From the NCBI GenBank assembly GCA_030549835.1, contig JAUQQR010000004.1, positions 1 to 56,094 on the forward strand: a stretch of DNA of 56,094 bases, given 5' to 3'. Position numbers and translations under genes: made by a program. Each line of letters starts with the position of its first letter. Position 1 is the first letter of the stretch. The notes under the pieces are model-generated. The model searched no databases, was not told the DNA's origin, and saw only the letters and a program-made list of their open reading frames with translations. This DNA comes from Thermoproteota archaeon. GTDB lineage: Archaea > Thermoproteota > Thermoprotei_A > Sulfolobales > Acidilobaceae. This document shows, one piece after another, positions 19,066 to 27,863 of the stretch.

Positions 19066-19825
19066 GTATACTGTTAGGCTTCACCGCCCTAGTAGGCTTT
19101 AAGCCTACCCTATCTAAAACCATCTTAACATGCGGGTATAGTATAACATACTCCCAGTCTACATCTGTTAAAGCCGGATGAATGCTAGCTAGTCTCCTAG
19201 TAAACTCTATTATATCACTATCACTACTAAAGCCTATCATAGTTGCTGGGTAGAATTCAATTCCAGGTTTTAAACCAGCGTTTAATAGATTCTCTAAGGC
19301 TCTAAACTGATACTCGAAAGCTTCTGGATTCGCTCCTGTGAGTCTATGGAATTCTTCTCTACTAACACCCTTAAATGATACCCTCACAATAATATTATTA
19401 TAGTTTGAGAGGGCTTTCGCATATCCCTCATCATAGCCTATGAGTATTCCGTTAGTTTCAAGAATAAATTTTAAACCTTCCTCCTCAAATAGCCTTATAA
19501 CTTCTAGTAAGTGATCTCTACTTATAGTAGGCTCTCCGCCACTTAATCTAATCTTATCTAAGCCCCTCATCCTAGCAATACCTAGTAGCTTATAGAAAAC
19601 TTCTCGTGGAGTATAGAATCTACCCAGATCAGGTCTATCTTTAAAACGCCAACTCCAGCAGAATACACAAGAGAGATTACAGCCGATAACATCACCTGTA
19701 GCAATACCACCATACCACCTATCAATCCTAAACCTATAGTAGAGTCTAAGCTCTCTACCACTCTCAATCCTAGCTACCTTCTCTTTAACTCTAAGAGCTC
19801 TAACTACAGGATCATAGCCTGTCAA
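19049..19825 (-). CDS. Radical SAM protein of unknown substrate
   Basis: The 258-aa protein carries GCNLSCVFCWSW (C-x3-C-x2-C, binding the SAM [4Fe-4S] cluster) at about residue 48-60, then KIRLSGGEPTISRDHL (the GGE SAM-amine motif) and FILETNGIL. It is a minimal radical SAM core without an extra C-terminal cluster domain. The fold resembles small archaeal activase-like radical SAM proteins (PflA/NrdG relatives), but the substrate is not evident. TTG 19825 is the start. Its 3' end overlaps the DNA glycosylase gene, and it lies 98 nt downstream of the tungsten AOR gene in the same direction, so read-through or a tungsten-related role is possible but unproven. Confidence 0.75.
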   Translation of the reverse strand: MTGYDPVVRALRVKEKVARIESGRELRLYYRFRIDRWYGGIATGDVIGCNLSCVFCWSWRFKDRPDLGRFYTPREVFYKLLGIARMRGLDKIRLSGGEPTISRDHLLEVIRLFEEEGLKFILETNGILIGYDEGYAKALSNYNNIIVRVSFKGVSREEFHRLTGANPEAFEYQFRALENLLNAGLKPGIEFYPATMIGFSSDSDIIEFTRRLASIHPALTDVDWEYVILYPHVKMVLDRVGLKPTRAVKPNSIPRNMI

Positions 19826-19923
19826 GACTACTCCACTCTAAGATTATATATGGTGAGATTAATACTCTTATGGGGAGAAAAGAGAAAAAAGATTTGAGAT
19901 TATAAGTCTTAAATTATCTAGTG

Positions 19924-21816
19924 TTAAACTGGTAATAGTCCTTCAGATTCTAGCCTATCTGCTAGCCACTTGAGTCCTAGCTTCTCTAGAGTCTCTCTTG
20001 TCGGCCTCCCTTTAACCCACCCTCTAAGTTTATAGTATTCTTCTAGCATTGGCTTAAGCTCTACTACATGGCCTTTAGCTGGCCCTTCAGGCATGGGCTC
20101 CTCTAGTAGTCTCCTCGGTAGTGTATCATATTCTTCTCCGTCTCCGAATGCTAGTATATTGAATACTCTCTCTGCATTATATATCCTTTCACCTATAATG
20201 TTGAAGTCTTGAACTCCTATATCCCAGCCTGTTACAGCTGATAATTGAGCTGCTAGGACATCATTCCAGTAGGAGAATGATACAAACTTACATACCACTA
20301 GGCTATCTAATGCTGCGAACACGTCCTGGAATTCTTTAACTATTGGAGCCTTACCTGTTACTGAAAACCTATCTACAAGCTGTGGGACTCCAAGTATCTC
20401 TGGAGCTATAACATATGCTCTTAGATGGCATCCACCCCTATTACTTGTAGCATATGCTAGCCCGTGACCCTTAGATCCCCTAGGGTCATATGCTGGTAGC
20501 TCCATGCCTCTAACGACCATTGCTAGCTCTGGCGCCCCATACTTCTTAGCTAGTCTTAAGGCACCCTCAGCTAGGTCATCACCAATGCCAGATCTATAGG
20601 CAGTCCTCCATACTAACTCTACTAGAGCTTCACCATTACCCCATCTCACATCTAATCCTCTAAGCTTCTCTGCTGAAATCTTACCCTTCTCTACGAGCTC
20701 CATTAATGTTGCTATTGTAGCACCCATCGATATGGTGTCTAAGCCTAACTCGTTGCATAGGTAATTTGCTTTAGTTACAGCTTCTAAATCTCCAACTCCA
20801 GTATCTGCTCCTAGAGCCCATACAGTCTCATATTCCGGGCCTCCACCCTCACCAGTCCATTTACCTCTAATCTTAGAACCTCTAGAGCATCCTATAATGC
20901 AGCCCCAGCATATCTCCTCTTTCTGAAGCTTAGGGTCGAGTATTGTCTCAGCTATCTTTTCACCACTAATATTAGCAGCCTCAGGGAATACTCCTGTCTG
21001 GAAGTTTCTAGTAGGGAATATGCCGTGAGCATTTATAATGTTAACTAGAACAGCTGTACCATACATTGGCAGTGCTTCAGATGTTATAGGTGATTTCCTG
21101 GCGATATCAATCGACTTACTAGAAACCTCCCTATATATATCTTCTCTAGCTATTTTAGGCTTCATATGGCCTCTAACAGCTATAGCCTTAAGCTTCTTAG
21201 AGCCCCATACAGCCCCATGGCCTCCCCTACCTGCAGCTCTATTCTTATCATTCATTATATTAGCAATCCTAGATAGATTCTCTCCTGCTGGCCCAATAGT
21301 GGCGACTTTAATCTTCTTAGCCTCATCTCTACCAATAGCTGGCGTAAGCTCCTCAATAATCATATCAGTTGTACTATGAACATCCTTACCCCATAAGTGC
21401 TTAGCATCTCTAATCTCAGCTTTACCATCCTGAATCCATAAGTATACTGGTCTCTCAGATGCACCCTCAATAATTATACTATCAAATCCAGCAAACTTAA
21501 GCTCTGGACCAAACTTACCGCCACTATGAGAGTCGTGGATTGTATTGGTTAATGGAGACTTAGTAATTGAAGCCCACCTACCAGGAGAGACGAGTCCAGG
21601 AATACCTGTTAGTGGACCTGTAGCTACTATAGCTTTATTAGCTGGACTAAACGGGTCAACTCTAGGATCAACCTCTTTAAGCATAATATAGACTCCAAGA
21701 CCCCTACCGCCAATCCACATTCTTAGAACATCCTCAGGAAGCTCTTCATAATATAGTTTCCCGGCTGTTAAATCAACTCTCAGAATCTTACCCATATAGC
21801 CTCCAGGAGGAGCCAT
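19924..21816 (-). CDS. Tungsten-containing aldehyde:ferredoxin oxidoreductase
   Basis: About 630 aa, full family length. AOR enzymes oxidise aldehydes to acids and reduce ferredoxin, using a tungsten bis-pterin and one [4Fe-4S] cluster. The N terminus reads GGYMGKILRVDLTAGKLYYE and WIGGRGLGVYIM; pterin-binding regions include SPGRWASITKSPLT and GRGGHGAVWGSKKLKAIAV. The cluster cysteines are CWGCIIGC plus a distant one in LVVCKF. ATG 21816 has GGTGAG 5 nt upstream and is preferred to the GTG at 21825. Minus-strand TATA GATTTATATTTTCC (21853-21866) lies about 40 nt upstream. It is divergent from a SPASM radical SAM gene that resembles the AOR-associated maturase group. The natural aldehyde cannot be told. 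Confidence 0.92.
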   Translation of the reverse strand: MAPPGGYMGKILRVDLTAGKLYYEELPEDVLRMWIGGRGLGVYIMLKEVDPRVDPFSPANKAIVATGPLTGIPGLVSPGRWASITKSPLTNTIHDSHSGGKFGPELKFAGFDSIIIEGASERPVYLWIQDGKAEIRDAKHLWGKDVHSTTDMIIEELTPAIGRDEAKKIKVATIGPAGENLSRIANIMNDKNRAAGRGGHGAVWGSKKLKAIAVRGHMKPKIAREDIYREVSSKSIDIARKSPITSEALPMYGTAVLVNIINAHGIFPTRNFQTGVFPEAANISGEKIAETILDPKLQKEEICWGCIIGCSRGSKIRGKWTGEGGGPEYETVWALGADTGVGDLEAVTKANYLCNELGLDTISMGATIATLMELVEKGKISAEKLRGLDVRWGNGEALVELVWRTAYRSGIGDDLAEGALRLAKKYGAPELAMVVRGMELPAYDPRGSKGHGLAYATSNRGGCHLRAYVIAPEILGVPQLVDRFSVTGKAPIVKEFQDVFAALDSLVVCKFVSFSYWNDVLAAQLSAVTGWDIGVQDFNIIGERIYNAERVFNILAFGDGEEYDTLPRRLLEEPMPEGPAKGHVVELKPMLEEYYKLRGWVKGRPTRETLEKLGLKWLADRLESEGLLPV

Positions 21817-21852
21817 AATACTCACCTTGAAACCACAAGTATAGTAGCAGAT

Positions 21853-21866
21853 GGGAAAATATAAAT
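21853..21866 (-). promoter_or_regulatory. TATA box of the AOR gene
   Basis: On the minus strand the element reads GATTTATATTTTCC. It puts the transcription start near 21832, with a short leader carrying AAGGTGAG before ATG 21816. Confidence 0.5.
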
Positions 21867-21916
21867 CTTGCTTTCAAATACATATAATAATAGTTAAGTA
21901 TACATAATAAACTTCT

Positions 21917-22002
21917 AGAGCTCTTAGAATCTATTTTAAACATGTAGGCGAGACTCTAATATACTCAGCAGAGCTAGAGAATCCTAGTATCCTAAGAGCT
22001 CT
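21917..22002. promoter_or_regulatory. 11-bp inverted repeat with 64-nt loop in the AOR/radical-SAM divergent gap
   Basis: AGAGCTCTTAG (21917-21927) and CTAAGAGCTCT (21992-22002) are perfect inverted copies, and a third partial copy AGCTCTTAG follows near 22040. The 330-nt gap 21826-22155 has no protein frame. The arms could pair in RNA as a stem with a 64-nt structured loop, or act as paired protein-binding sites for shared control of the two genes. The core AGAGCTCT is itself palindromic and AGCTCT is common in this genome, so significance is moderate. Confidence 0.35.
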
Positions 22003-22155
22003 TTGCGGGACATAGAAACAACTCTATATCCATTAATAGCTCTTAGGTGGAATCATGGGCTGAACTCTTCTCAGTGATGATTTCTGCTAACTAGAGTATG
22101 TGAGATTAACAATTTACTTCCATTAATGTATAGTATTTATCTAGATATTTAGGCT

Positions 22156-23289
22156 ATGGTAGATAACTTATTTTGGGCGCTATATTTGCCGAGTTTATTG
22201 TTTAGTAATTGGACTGTTAGTATGAGAGATGAATCTAAGCCTAGAGAGCTTGTAATAGAACTTACTACTTCATGCAACTATTCATGTATTCACTGTTTTA
22301 GGTTTGCTGTTAAAGATTTCAATATGTCATGTTTCATGTCTCGCGATGTCTTCAAGAGGATTATTGATGAGGCGTTAGCCATAGGTGTTAGTAAGCTTGT
22401 ATTTACAGGTTTTGGTGAGCCTACAATTCATCCTTTATTCCTAGAGTTCATATCTTATGTTAAGAGTTTAGGATTCTATACTGTAATTAATACTAATGGG
22501 TCTAGGCTTGAGGAGCTCTCAGAATACTTTATTAAGATTGGTATTGATGAGGTTTATGTTAGTATTGATGCGTATGATGTTAAGCTCTATAAGCAAATTA
22601 GGAGGCCTGGTAGTTTAACTGATGTAACTAGGGGCCTCATTAAGCTTAAGGATGCCAAGTTAAAGTATGGTACTATTAAACCTATTGTTAAGAGTATATT
22701 TACTGTTAATAGGCTTAACGTTAGAGAGGTTAGTAAAGCTGTAGAGTATGCTAAGGACTTAGGTATAAGTGAGGTTATGTATAGCTACTACATACCATAT
22801 ATTGGTGGAGATCAGTGGATAGACTGTTTTAGTAGTGATGAGTGTAGGCAGTCATTGACTATAGAATTGCGTAATGCTATAGGTAAGATATTAGAGAGTG
22901 GAGTTAAAGTAACTAAGCCTAACATTAAACCATCAACACTAAGATCATGCCCCTTCGCTTCAAATAAAGCACTATATATTAGATGTGATGGGCTAGTATC
23001 ACCATGTATATACTACTCGAGGAGCTGGAAGACAGTTATAGATGGCATTGAGCGAGATATCAGAGAATACATAGTAGGGGATACTATGAAAGATAACTTA
23101 ATTGAAATATGGAGGAGAAACTATAAACTCTTATTCAACCTAGACTTTAAGAATATACCATCATGCCTAGATTGTGAGTTGAGAAGCGTATGCTATCATA
23201 CTATGAGTAACGAGTATGACTGCCTAGGGAACACCCCATCATGCGCCCACTGCCCATACCTACACCTACTATCATACTGTCCGATCTAG
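22156..23289 (+). CDS. SPASM radical SAM protein, likely tungsten-oxidoreductase maturase
   Basis: The 377-aa protein has a radical SAM motif TTSCNYSCIHCFRFAV (C-x3-C-x2-C) near residue 40-55, VFTGFGEPTIHP (the GGE position reads GFGE), INTNGS and VYVSIDAYD. The C terminus is a twitch/SPASM region with several cysteines: LRSCPF, YIRCDGLVSPC, SCLDCELRSVC and PSCAHCPY. Radical SAM/SPASM proteins of this kind are known next to AOR genes, as a tungsten cofactor oxidoreductase maturase group; divergence from the AOR here supports that reading. An alternative is peptide modification, but no short precursor gene is seen nearby. A TATA-like AGTATTTATC lies just upstream of ATG 22156, so the message may be leaderless. 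An 11-nt gap links it to the phosphatase gene. Confidence 0.72.
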   Translation: MVDNLFWALYLPSLLFSNWTVSMRDESKPRELVIELTTSCNYSCIHCFRFAVKDFNMSCFMSRDVFKRIIDEALAIGVSKLVFTGFGEPTIHPLFLEFISYVKSLGFYTVINTNGSRLEELSEYFIKIGIDEVYVSIDAYDVKLYKQIRRPGSLTDVTRGLIKLKDAKLKYGTIKPIVKSIFTVNRLNVREVSKAVEYAKDLGISEVMYSYYIPYIGGDQWIDCFSSDECRQSLTIELRNAIGKILESGVKVTKPNIKPSTLRSCPFASNKALYIRCDGLVSPCIYYSRSWKTVIDGIERDIREYIVGDTMKDNLIEIWRRNYKLLFNLDFKNIPSCLDCELRSVCYHTMSNEYDCLGNTPSCAHCPYLHLLSYCPI

Positions 23290-23300
23290 GAGACTCTACC

Positions 23301-23801
23301 ATGAAGTGCTGGCTACTACTAGTAGACTTAGACGGTACACTATGGGATAACCTAGATATATCAGCTCTAAAACCTCCATTTAGGAGGATATCAGAGAAAA
23401 CAGTAATTGATAGTAGTGGAGTAGAAGTCAACCTATACCTAGATATGGTCTACCTAATTAAATGGGCAAAAGAAAATGGAGCATTCATATCAGTACTAAG
23501 CTGGAATATACCTGATATAGCTATTGAAGCATTAAATAAATTCAACTTAACCCACCTCTTCAACTATTTAGTCATCGGGCCACACCCAGATAAAGGTATC
23601 ATGGCGTTAAAAGCATTAAAGCATGCCGAGAAGAGTGAATGCGTGCCTTGTGCTATCATATACATAGATGATAGAGATATACACTTAGAAGGAGTAAAGA
23701 AGAGGATAGATAACAAATTATACTTAAAGACATGGATGGATTTTAAGAACGTCAATGAAGCAAAAAACATAATAAGCGCACATATAAGTAGAGTATGCTA
23801 A
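23301..23801 (+). CDS. HAD-superfamily phosphatase, MDP-1-like
   Basis: From ATG 23301 the 166-aa product begins LLLVDLDGTLWDN, the HAD motif I in which the first Asp is the nucleophile and DGTLWD is characteristic of magnesium-dependent phosphatase-1. VLSWN supplies motif II (Ser), a Lys lies in PDKGIMALKALK (motif III), and IIYIDDRDIHL is motif IV with paired acidic residues. The start 11 nt after the radical SAM stop indicates one operon. The longer frame from 23241 runs inside the upstream gene and is unlikely. MDP-1 relatives remove phosphate from small sugars or proteins; here the substrate is unknown, possibly linked to cofactor maturation through its neighbour. Confidence 0.75.
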   Translation: MKCWLLLVDLDGTLWDNLDISALKPPFRRISEKTVIDSSGVEVNLYLDMVYLIKWAKENGAFISVLSWNIPDIAIEALNKFNLTHLFNYLVIGPHPDKGIMALKALKHAEKSECVPCAIIYIDDRDIHLEGVKKRIDNKLYLKTWMDFKNVNEAKNIISAHISRVC

Positions 23802-23996
23802 TACCATCAATAGTTAAATCCATTAGGACTTGTTATTCCAAAATACCTAATGTATATATAAGACTTTTCTCATACACTTCTAATATAGCATTAGAGATAG
23901 GTTTACGTAAATGCTATTACTCATTAAGAAGTCCATAATTATTATGATAGTAGTAGTTTAGCAGTGGTTAGGACTTGATTAGATTATAGTAGAAGT

Positions 23997-24446
23997 TTAG
24001 GTTAAGGCCTGCAGATCCTTGGCTTTAATGTATGCGTATTTATTTAAGCCTTCATATACTAGTTGTTGTAGTCTCCAGTCTTCTATTGGAGCTCCATTTA
24101 GTTCTAAGATCTTAAGCATGGTAGCGTATACGTGCTTACATGGGTTAAAGTGATGTTGTTGGTATGGGCATGTACATTCAAAGTCGAGAGGTAATATAAT
24201 CTTTACTCTATATTCTTTAGTTGAATTCTCACTAGGAACCCTAGCTATGATTTCACTATATTCTCCATCTACTGTTACCTTAACAATCTTAACCTTATCC
24301 TTGAGTTTAAGACCTTTAAGAAATACTCCTTCATTATCTCTCTTTTTGTAGTAGCTATATAAATAAGATGTTGGCTTATAGTCTCTACCAACTTCTATTC
24401 CAGCTATCTCTGCTAATGTAAATATTACCCTTATAGCGAGTTGCAT
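23997..24446 (-). CDS. Small SWIM zinc-finger protein
   Basis: The 149-aa protein ends with a SWIM motif CTCPYQQHHFNPCKHVYA (C-x-C-x9-C-x-H), a zinc-binding element found in DNA-binding, Rad51-paralogue-associated and ubiquitin-ligase proteins. Archaeal stand-alone SWIM proteins of this size are common but uncharacterised. The N-terminal 95 residues hold a beta-rich segment (KVKIVKVTVDGEYSEIIARV) feeding the finger. ATG 24446 is a clear start. It is transcribed away from a 24557-25309 gene in the same direction, about 110 nt apart. A role in nucleic-acid or protein binding is likely; nothing more specific is visible. Confidence 0.7.
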   Translation of the reverse strand: MQLAIRVIFTLAEIAGIEVGRDYKPTSYLYSYYKKRDNEGVFLKGLKLKDKVKIVKVTVDGEYSEIIARVPSENSTKEYRVKIILPLDFECTCPYQQHHFNPCKHVYATMLKILELNGAPIEDWRLQQLVYEGLNKYAYIKAKDLQALT

Positions 24447-24556
24447 TAATAATCACCTTAACCATCTATCTTAAAGTATTATATTTAGGAGGTTTGGGTT
24501 TAGTATACTATAGGGGGTATGGTGTTAATACTCTTATATTTCCGGTTCTAAAACAG

Positions 24557-25309
24557 TTAAATTACTACCGGCTTAACTAGGTTTAGGCTCTCTACTAGGC
24601 TAATATACTCTCTATCATTAGCTAGCTTCTCATAAGCCTCTGTTAGGTTCCTAGATGTGATGATGTATTCTCCAAGATATCTAATAGCGTGTCTTATAGC
24701 CTTAACTGCTACACTCTCACCTATATAGCCGTAGGCTATGAGTTCTAGTAAGTCTAGAGGTGTCGGTATAAGCTTATCAATAGATATAAACTTCTCAGCC
24801 TTAAACTCTACGTACACCCTGTAAGCCCAGCTATAGCCATCAGCTACTAGTAAATTAACACCTGGAATATTAGATGCTGTCCTCCCACTAATTCTACTCT
24901 TAAATAGTGATAACCACTCAGAGACATTAACTTTATTGTAAGCCTTAGCCTTAACTAAGAGAGATGCAATCTCATAGCCAAATTTTTCAGAGCTCTTAAA
25001 GGAGTCATCACTAAGATAGCAGACCATAGTATTATCCGGGAACCTATAGGCTAAATCTGGGATAATAGTTATTAAGCTAGACCATACTCTAAGCTGAGAG
25101 GAGTTCATATACTCATATGCTAAGTCAAAGACTCTACTAGGAGCAGTAACAGCTAGGAGACAGAGGCTATGAGGGAGAGGTAAACCAATACTCCCATATA
25201 GCCTAGTAAACTCAAAAATACGTCTAGATAATCTTAATACACCCCTCTCAGTAATAGGAACACCAATAACATCCAAGATATTAAACCCATAACATAATAT
25301 AAACACCAT
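24557..25309 (-). CDS. Conserved-looking hypothetical protein (250 aa)
   Basis: I do not recognise this family. The protein is mixed alpha/beta without signal peptide or transmembrane helices of convincing length. It contains a segment NTMVCYLSDDSFKSS, a helix SEWLSLFKSRIS and a strand GVNLLVADGYSWAYRVYVEF. ATG 25309 begins MVFILCYGF. The gene has coding composition like its neighbours and a clean 250-residue length, so it is likely real. It lies between a SWIM protein and a DUF996-like membrane protein, all leftward, with gaps of 50-110 nt; context gives no function. Confidence 0.5.
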   Translation of the reverse strand: MVFILCYGFNILDVIGVPITERGVLRLSRRIFEFTRLYGSIGLPLPHSLCLLAVTAPSRVFDLAYEYMNSSQLRVWSSLITIIPDLAYRFPDNTMVCYLSDDSFKSSEKFGYEIASLLVKAKAYNKVNVSEWLSLFKSRISGRTASNIPGVNLLVADGYSWAYRVYVEFKAEKFISIDKLIPTPLDLLELIAYGYIGESVAVKAIRHAIRYLGEYIITSRNLTEAYEKLANDREYISLVESLNLVKPVVI

Positions 25310-25362
25310 GGGGAAATAAGCTTTAAGGATATTATAGATAAGTAAACCTATAAAATCTAGAT

Positions 25363-26001
25363 TTAGCTCTTTAATTCTCCACTAGTTACTATTCCAGGAG
25401 GCTTTAAGGAGTAGTATGCTACAGCTAGTACGGTGAGACTAGCAATATTAAATAGTAAAGCTAGAGGGAGTATTATCACTAGTATGGCTGATATTAGTAA
25501 GAGTATACCAGCATACTTAAATGACTCTTCTCTAGACTTCATAGAGAGGAGTCTTAGAGACGTGTAGGCGAAGTATCCTCCAGCAATAATGCCCGCATAG
25601 AAAGCTAATAGTGCAAGTATCATTATGAGCACACCTATAAGGATTACTAGTGTCACCACACCAACCATAAATAGGATAATTGATAGTATAAACCCAGAAA
25701 TAATAGCTAATATTGAGTAGAGGATGTAACTGAAAATACCCGGCTCCCCATAAAACCTAGAGAATAAGTATAGAGAAATTATAATCAGTACCCAGCCAGC
25801 AAGACTAAGCCAGGAGAGCGTACTATAGAAGGCTAATGGATAGGGATGATGCATTGGAGGCATAAATCCACTACTCCAGCCAGGACCACTGATAAATGTT
25901 AATCTAAAGAAGCTTAATCCAGCTAGGCTACCAATCATACCCATAATAGCTAGTAGAGATCCAGTCAAGCCTATTATCTTAGCATTATTGAAATCAGACA
26001 A
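25363..26001 (-). CDS. DUF996-like multi-pass membrane protein
   Basis: A 212-aa protein with about five or six hydrophobic helices. It starts (TTG 26001, GGAGA RBS 6-7 nt upstream) with AKIIGLTGSLLAIMGMIGSL, the K-x-x-G-L-x-G-S pattern of DUF996 proteins widespread in crenarchaea and without known function. The stretch SGPGWSSGFMPPMHHP between helices 1 and 2 is an extracytoplasmic loop rich in Met and His. The third helix group (IISGFILSIILFMVG, VVTLVILIGVLIMIL) is nearly uncharged. The gene is monocistronic or weakly linked to the gene downstream. Confidence 0.6.
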   Translation of the reverse strand: MSDFNNAKIIGLTGSLLAIMGMIGSLAGLSFFRLTFISGPGWSSGFMPPMHHPYPLAFYSTLSWLSLAGWVLIIISLYLFSRFYGEPGIFSYILYSILAIISGFILSIILFMVGVVTLVILIGVLIMILALLAFYAGIIAGGYFAYTSLRLLSMKSREESFKYAGILLLISAILVIILPLALLFNIASLTVLAVAYYSLKPPGIVTSGELKS

Positions 26002-26092
26002 TTTAATCTCCAGAACTAAGGGGTCAAATGAAACTTAAATACACCACATATATGACTAAAAATTGTGGATAAAAATGAAAATAATTATTCAA

Positions 26093-26674
26093 TTATAACT
26101 TTAATCTTTCTTTAACAAGCTTAATGAACTCCCTCATCCACGCAGGATTATCGGGCCACGCTCTAGATGTTACTAGGTTTCCATCTACTACAACTTCCTC
26201 GTCAACCCATACTGCTCCTCCATTCACTACCTCAGGCTTGACAGCAATATAGCTAGTCATTCTCCTCCCTCTAACTAGTCCAAAAGCTGCTAGTATCTGG
26301 GGGCCATGGCATATTGCTGCTACTGGTTTACCTTCATCCATGAAGGATTTAATAATTCTCTTAACGTCTTCCTCAGCATTAACTCTAACGTACTCAGGCA
26401 TTCTTCCACCAGGGATAACTAAGCCATCATAATCTCTAGGATCAACCTCTGATAAGTTTTTAGTGACCCATGGGAACCTATAGCCAGCTTTCTCAGTATA
26501 GGTCTCCCATCCCTCCTCAAAGTCGTGAACGACTGTTCTTAACGGCTTCCTTGTAGGAGCAGCTACATCAACATGCCATCCTTCCTCTTTAAGCCTAAAG
26601 TATGGGTAGAAGATTTCGAGAGCTTCTACAGCATCACCACCTATGATTAGGATTCTAGGATTCCTAGCCGTCAT
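26093..26674 (-). CDS. DJ-1/PfpI family protein (protease or deglycase)
   Basis: About 193 aa, the normal length. Members form hexamers or dimers with a nucleophilic cysteine and were described as intracellular proteases (PfpI) and later as protein or nucleotide deglycases. The nucleophile elbow is VAAICHGPQILAAFG, with Cys and the adjacent His of the active site, and DGLVIPGGRMPEY supplies the conserved Gly-Gly loop. The start ILIIGGDAVEALEIFYPYFRL supplies the Glu next to the cysteine (EALE). ATG 26674 after GTGAG is a better start than GTG 26686. Monocistronic; a stress role is likely from family knowledge. Confidence 0.82.
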   Translation of the reverse strand: MTARNPRILIIGGDAVEALEIFYPYFRLKEEGWHVDVAAPTRKPLRTVVHDFEEGWETYTEKAGYRFPWVTKNLSEVDPRDYDGLVIPGGRMPEYVRVNAEEDVKRIIKSFMDEGKPVAAICHGPQILAAFGLVRGRRMTSYIAVKPEVVNGGAVWVDEEVVVDGNLVTSRAWPDNPAWMREFIKLVKERLKL

Positions 26675-26769
26675 ATTCTCACACACATACTTAATGTTAC
26701 TAAGGGGGATTTATAAATCTTTCATACTATAGAAGCAGGTAACAAATTTGTTTACACTTATATCCATAA

Positions 26770-26780
26770 CGCTTTAAAAG
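26770..26780 (+). promoter_or_regulatory. TATA box of the tungstate/molybdate transporter operon
   Basis: GCTTTAAAAG at 26771-26780 predicts transcription from about 26800. The in-frame GTG at 26793 would lie before that point, so ATG 26814 is the preferred first codon. Confidence 0.4.
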
Positions 26781-26813
26781 TTTAGAACAGCTGTGTTTAA
26801 GTGGGCTACAATT

Positions 26814-27863
26814 ATGGACAGTACTAATTTAAGCTTGGACCTAGATTGTTCGAGGGCTTTAGAAGTTTATAATGTGGTTAAATGGTTTAAGGGAAGGGCT
26901 ATTTTAAGAAATGCTAGCTTTAAGGTTAGATTTGGTGAGATCTATGCCCTCATAGGCCCTAATGGCGCCGGCAAAACCACAGTCCTTAAAGTCATAGCTG
27001 GATTACTAAGTCATGATGAGGGGTTAATAAGATATTCGTGTATCGATATGAGTAAATATCCGAGCTGGGAAAGGAGATTTACATATTTCAAGTCCCCATA
27101 CCCATTTATTGAGAGTAAGAGTATTAGAGAAAATATTATTATATCTGCTTCTCTTAGTGGAGCTCCACGTAGCATACATGATGATATTATTAGGGAGGTA
27201 TCTAAGAGATTCGACATAGGCAACTTACTTGATAGGAAGCCTAGAGAGCTTAGTATGGGTGAAAGGCAGAGAGCTGGGCTTGCATGTATTATAGCTTCGA
27301 GGCCTAAAGCCCTATTATTAGATGAGCCTCTATCCCACCTATCTAGGAAAATCGCTTTAGAGGTAGCTAGTGAGATTAAGAGTATTGTTAGAGAGCTAGA
27401 TATACCGGCTATTGCAGCATTCCCAAGATATGATGATGCACTACTATTCGGCCATGATTTAAGGGCTGGAGTTATAGTAAAGGGTCAAATAATCGGTGAG
27501 AGTAGCTTAGAGAACCTAATCTTAAAGCCGCCAAGTAAGAGTATCATAGAGGCGCTAGATATAAGTTCAACTAATCTAATCCCACTCAATGATAGCAGAG
27601 TTCCTGAGGCTATAAAAAGGATGTGTAATAGTAAAGCAAAGTGGGCCTGGATACCTCCAAACAAAGTAGAGGTTTCTGTTAATGGAGAAGGCTTAAATGC
27701 TGTAATCAATAGTCTAACCCTTAATAGTGTCATTATTAGTGTCAGTGGGTTGAAATTAGAAGTATTAAATTCACAGTATAGTCTTAATCCTACTCTAGGC
27801 AGTAATATTAGGGTTAAGCCTTTGGAGGTGCTATGCTATGATGAGGAGGGTAGTATTATCTAG
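26814..27863 (+). CDS. ABC transporter ATPase of a tungstate/molybdate uptake system
   Basis: First gene of an ATPase, binding protein, permease operon. The 349-aa product has Walker A GPNGAGKTT, signature LSMGERQRAGLA and Walker B ALLLDEPLS, and a C-terminal 110-residue TOBE-like region (AWIPPNKVEVSVNGEG). Two conserved switches look wrong: where a Q-loop Gln is expected the protein reads RFTYFKSPYPFIE, and where the H-loop His is expected it reads IPAIAAFPRYDDALL. ATP hydrolysis may therefore be unusual. Assignment to tungstate or molybdate rests on the ModA-like and ModB-like partner genes. The next gene overlaps by 26 nt. Start chosen as ATG 26814 from the TATA position. Confidence 0.75.
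   Translation: MDSTNLSLDLDCSRALEVYNVVKWFKGRAILRNASFKVRFGEIYALIGPNGAGKTTVLKVIAGLLSHDEGLIRYSCIDMSKYPSWERRFTYFKSPYPFIESKSIRENIIISASLSGAPRSIHDDIIREVSKRFDIGNLLDRKPRELSMGERQRAGLACIIASRPKALLLDEPLSHLSRKIALEVASEIKSIVRELDIPAIAAFPRYDDALLFGHDLRAGVIVKGQIIGESSLENLILKPPSKSIIEALDISSTNLIPLNDSRVPEAIKRMCNSKAKWAWIPPNKVEVSVNGEGLNAVINSLTLNSVIISVSGLKLEVLNSQYSLNPTLGSNIRVKPLEVLCYDEEGSII

Noticed and set aside
22074-22093. C/D-box sRNA from GTGATGA at 22074-22080
   Set aside because: No D or D' box lies at the needed 12-nt distance and the upstream CTGA is misplaced.
23241-23300. N-terminal extension of the MDP-1 phosphatase
   Set aside because: It runs through the C-terminal codons of the radical SAM gene; ATG 23301 begins directly at the conserved strand before DLDGT.
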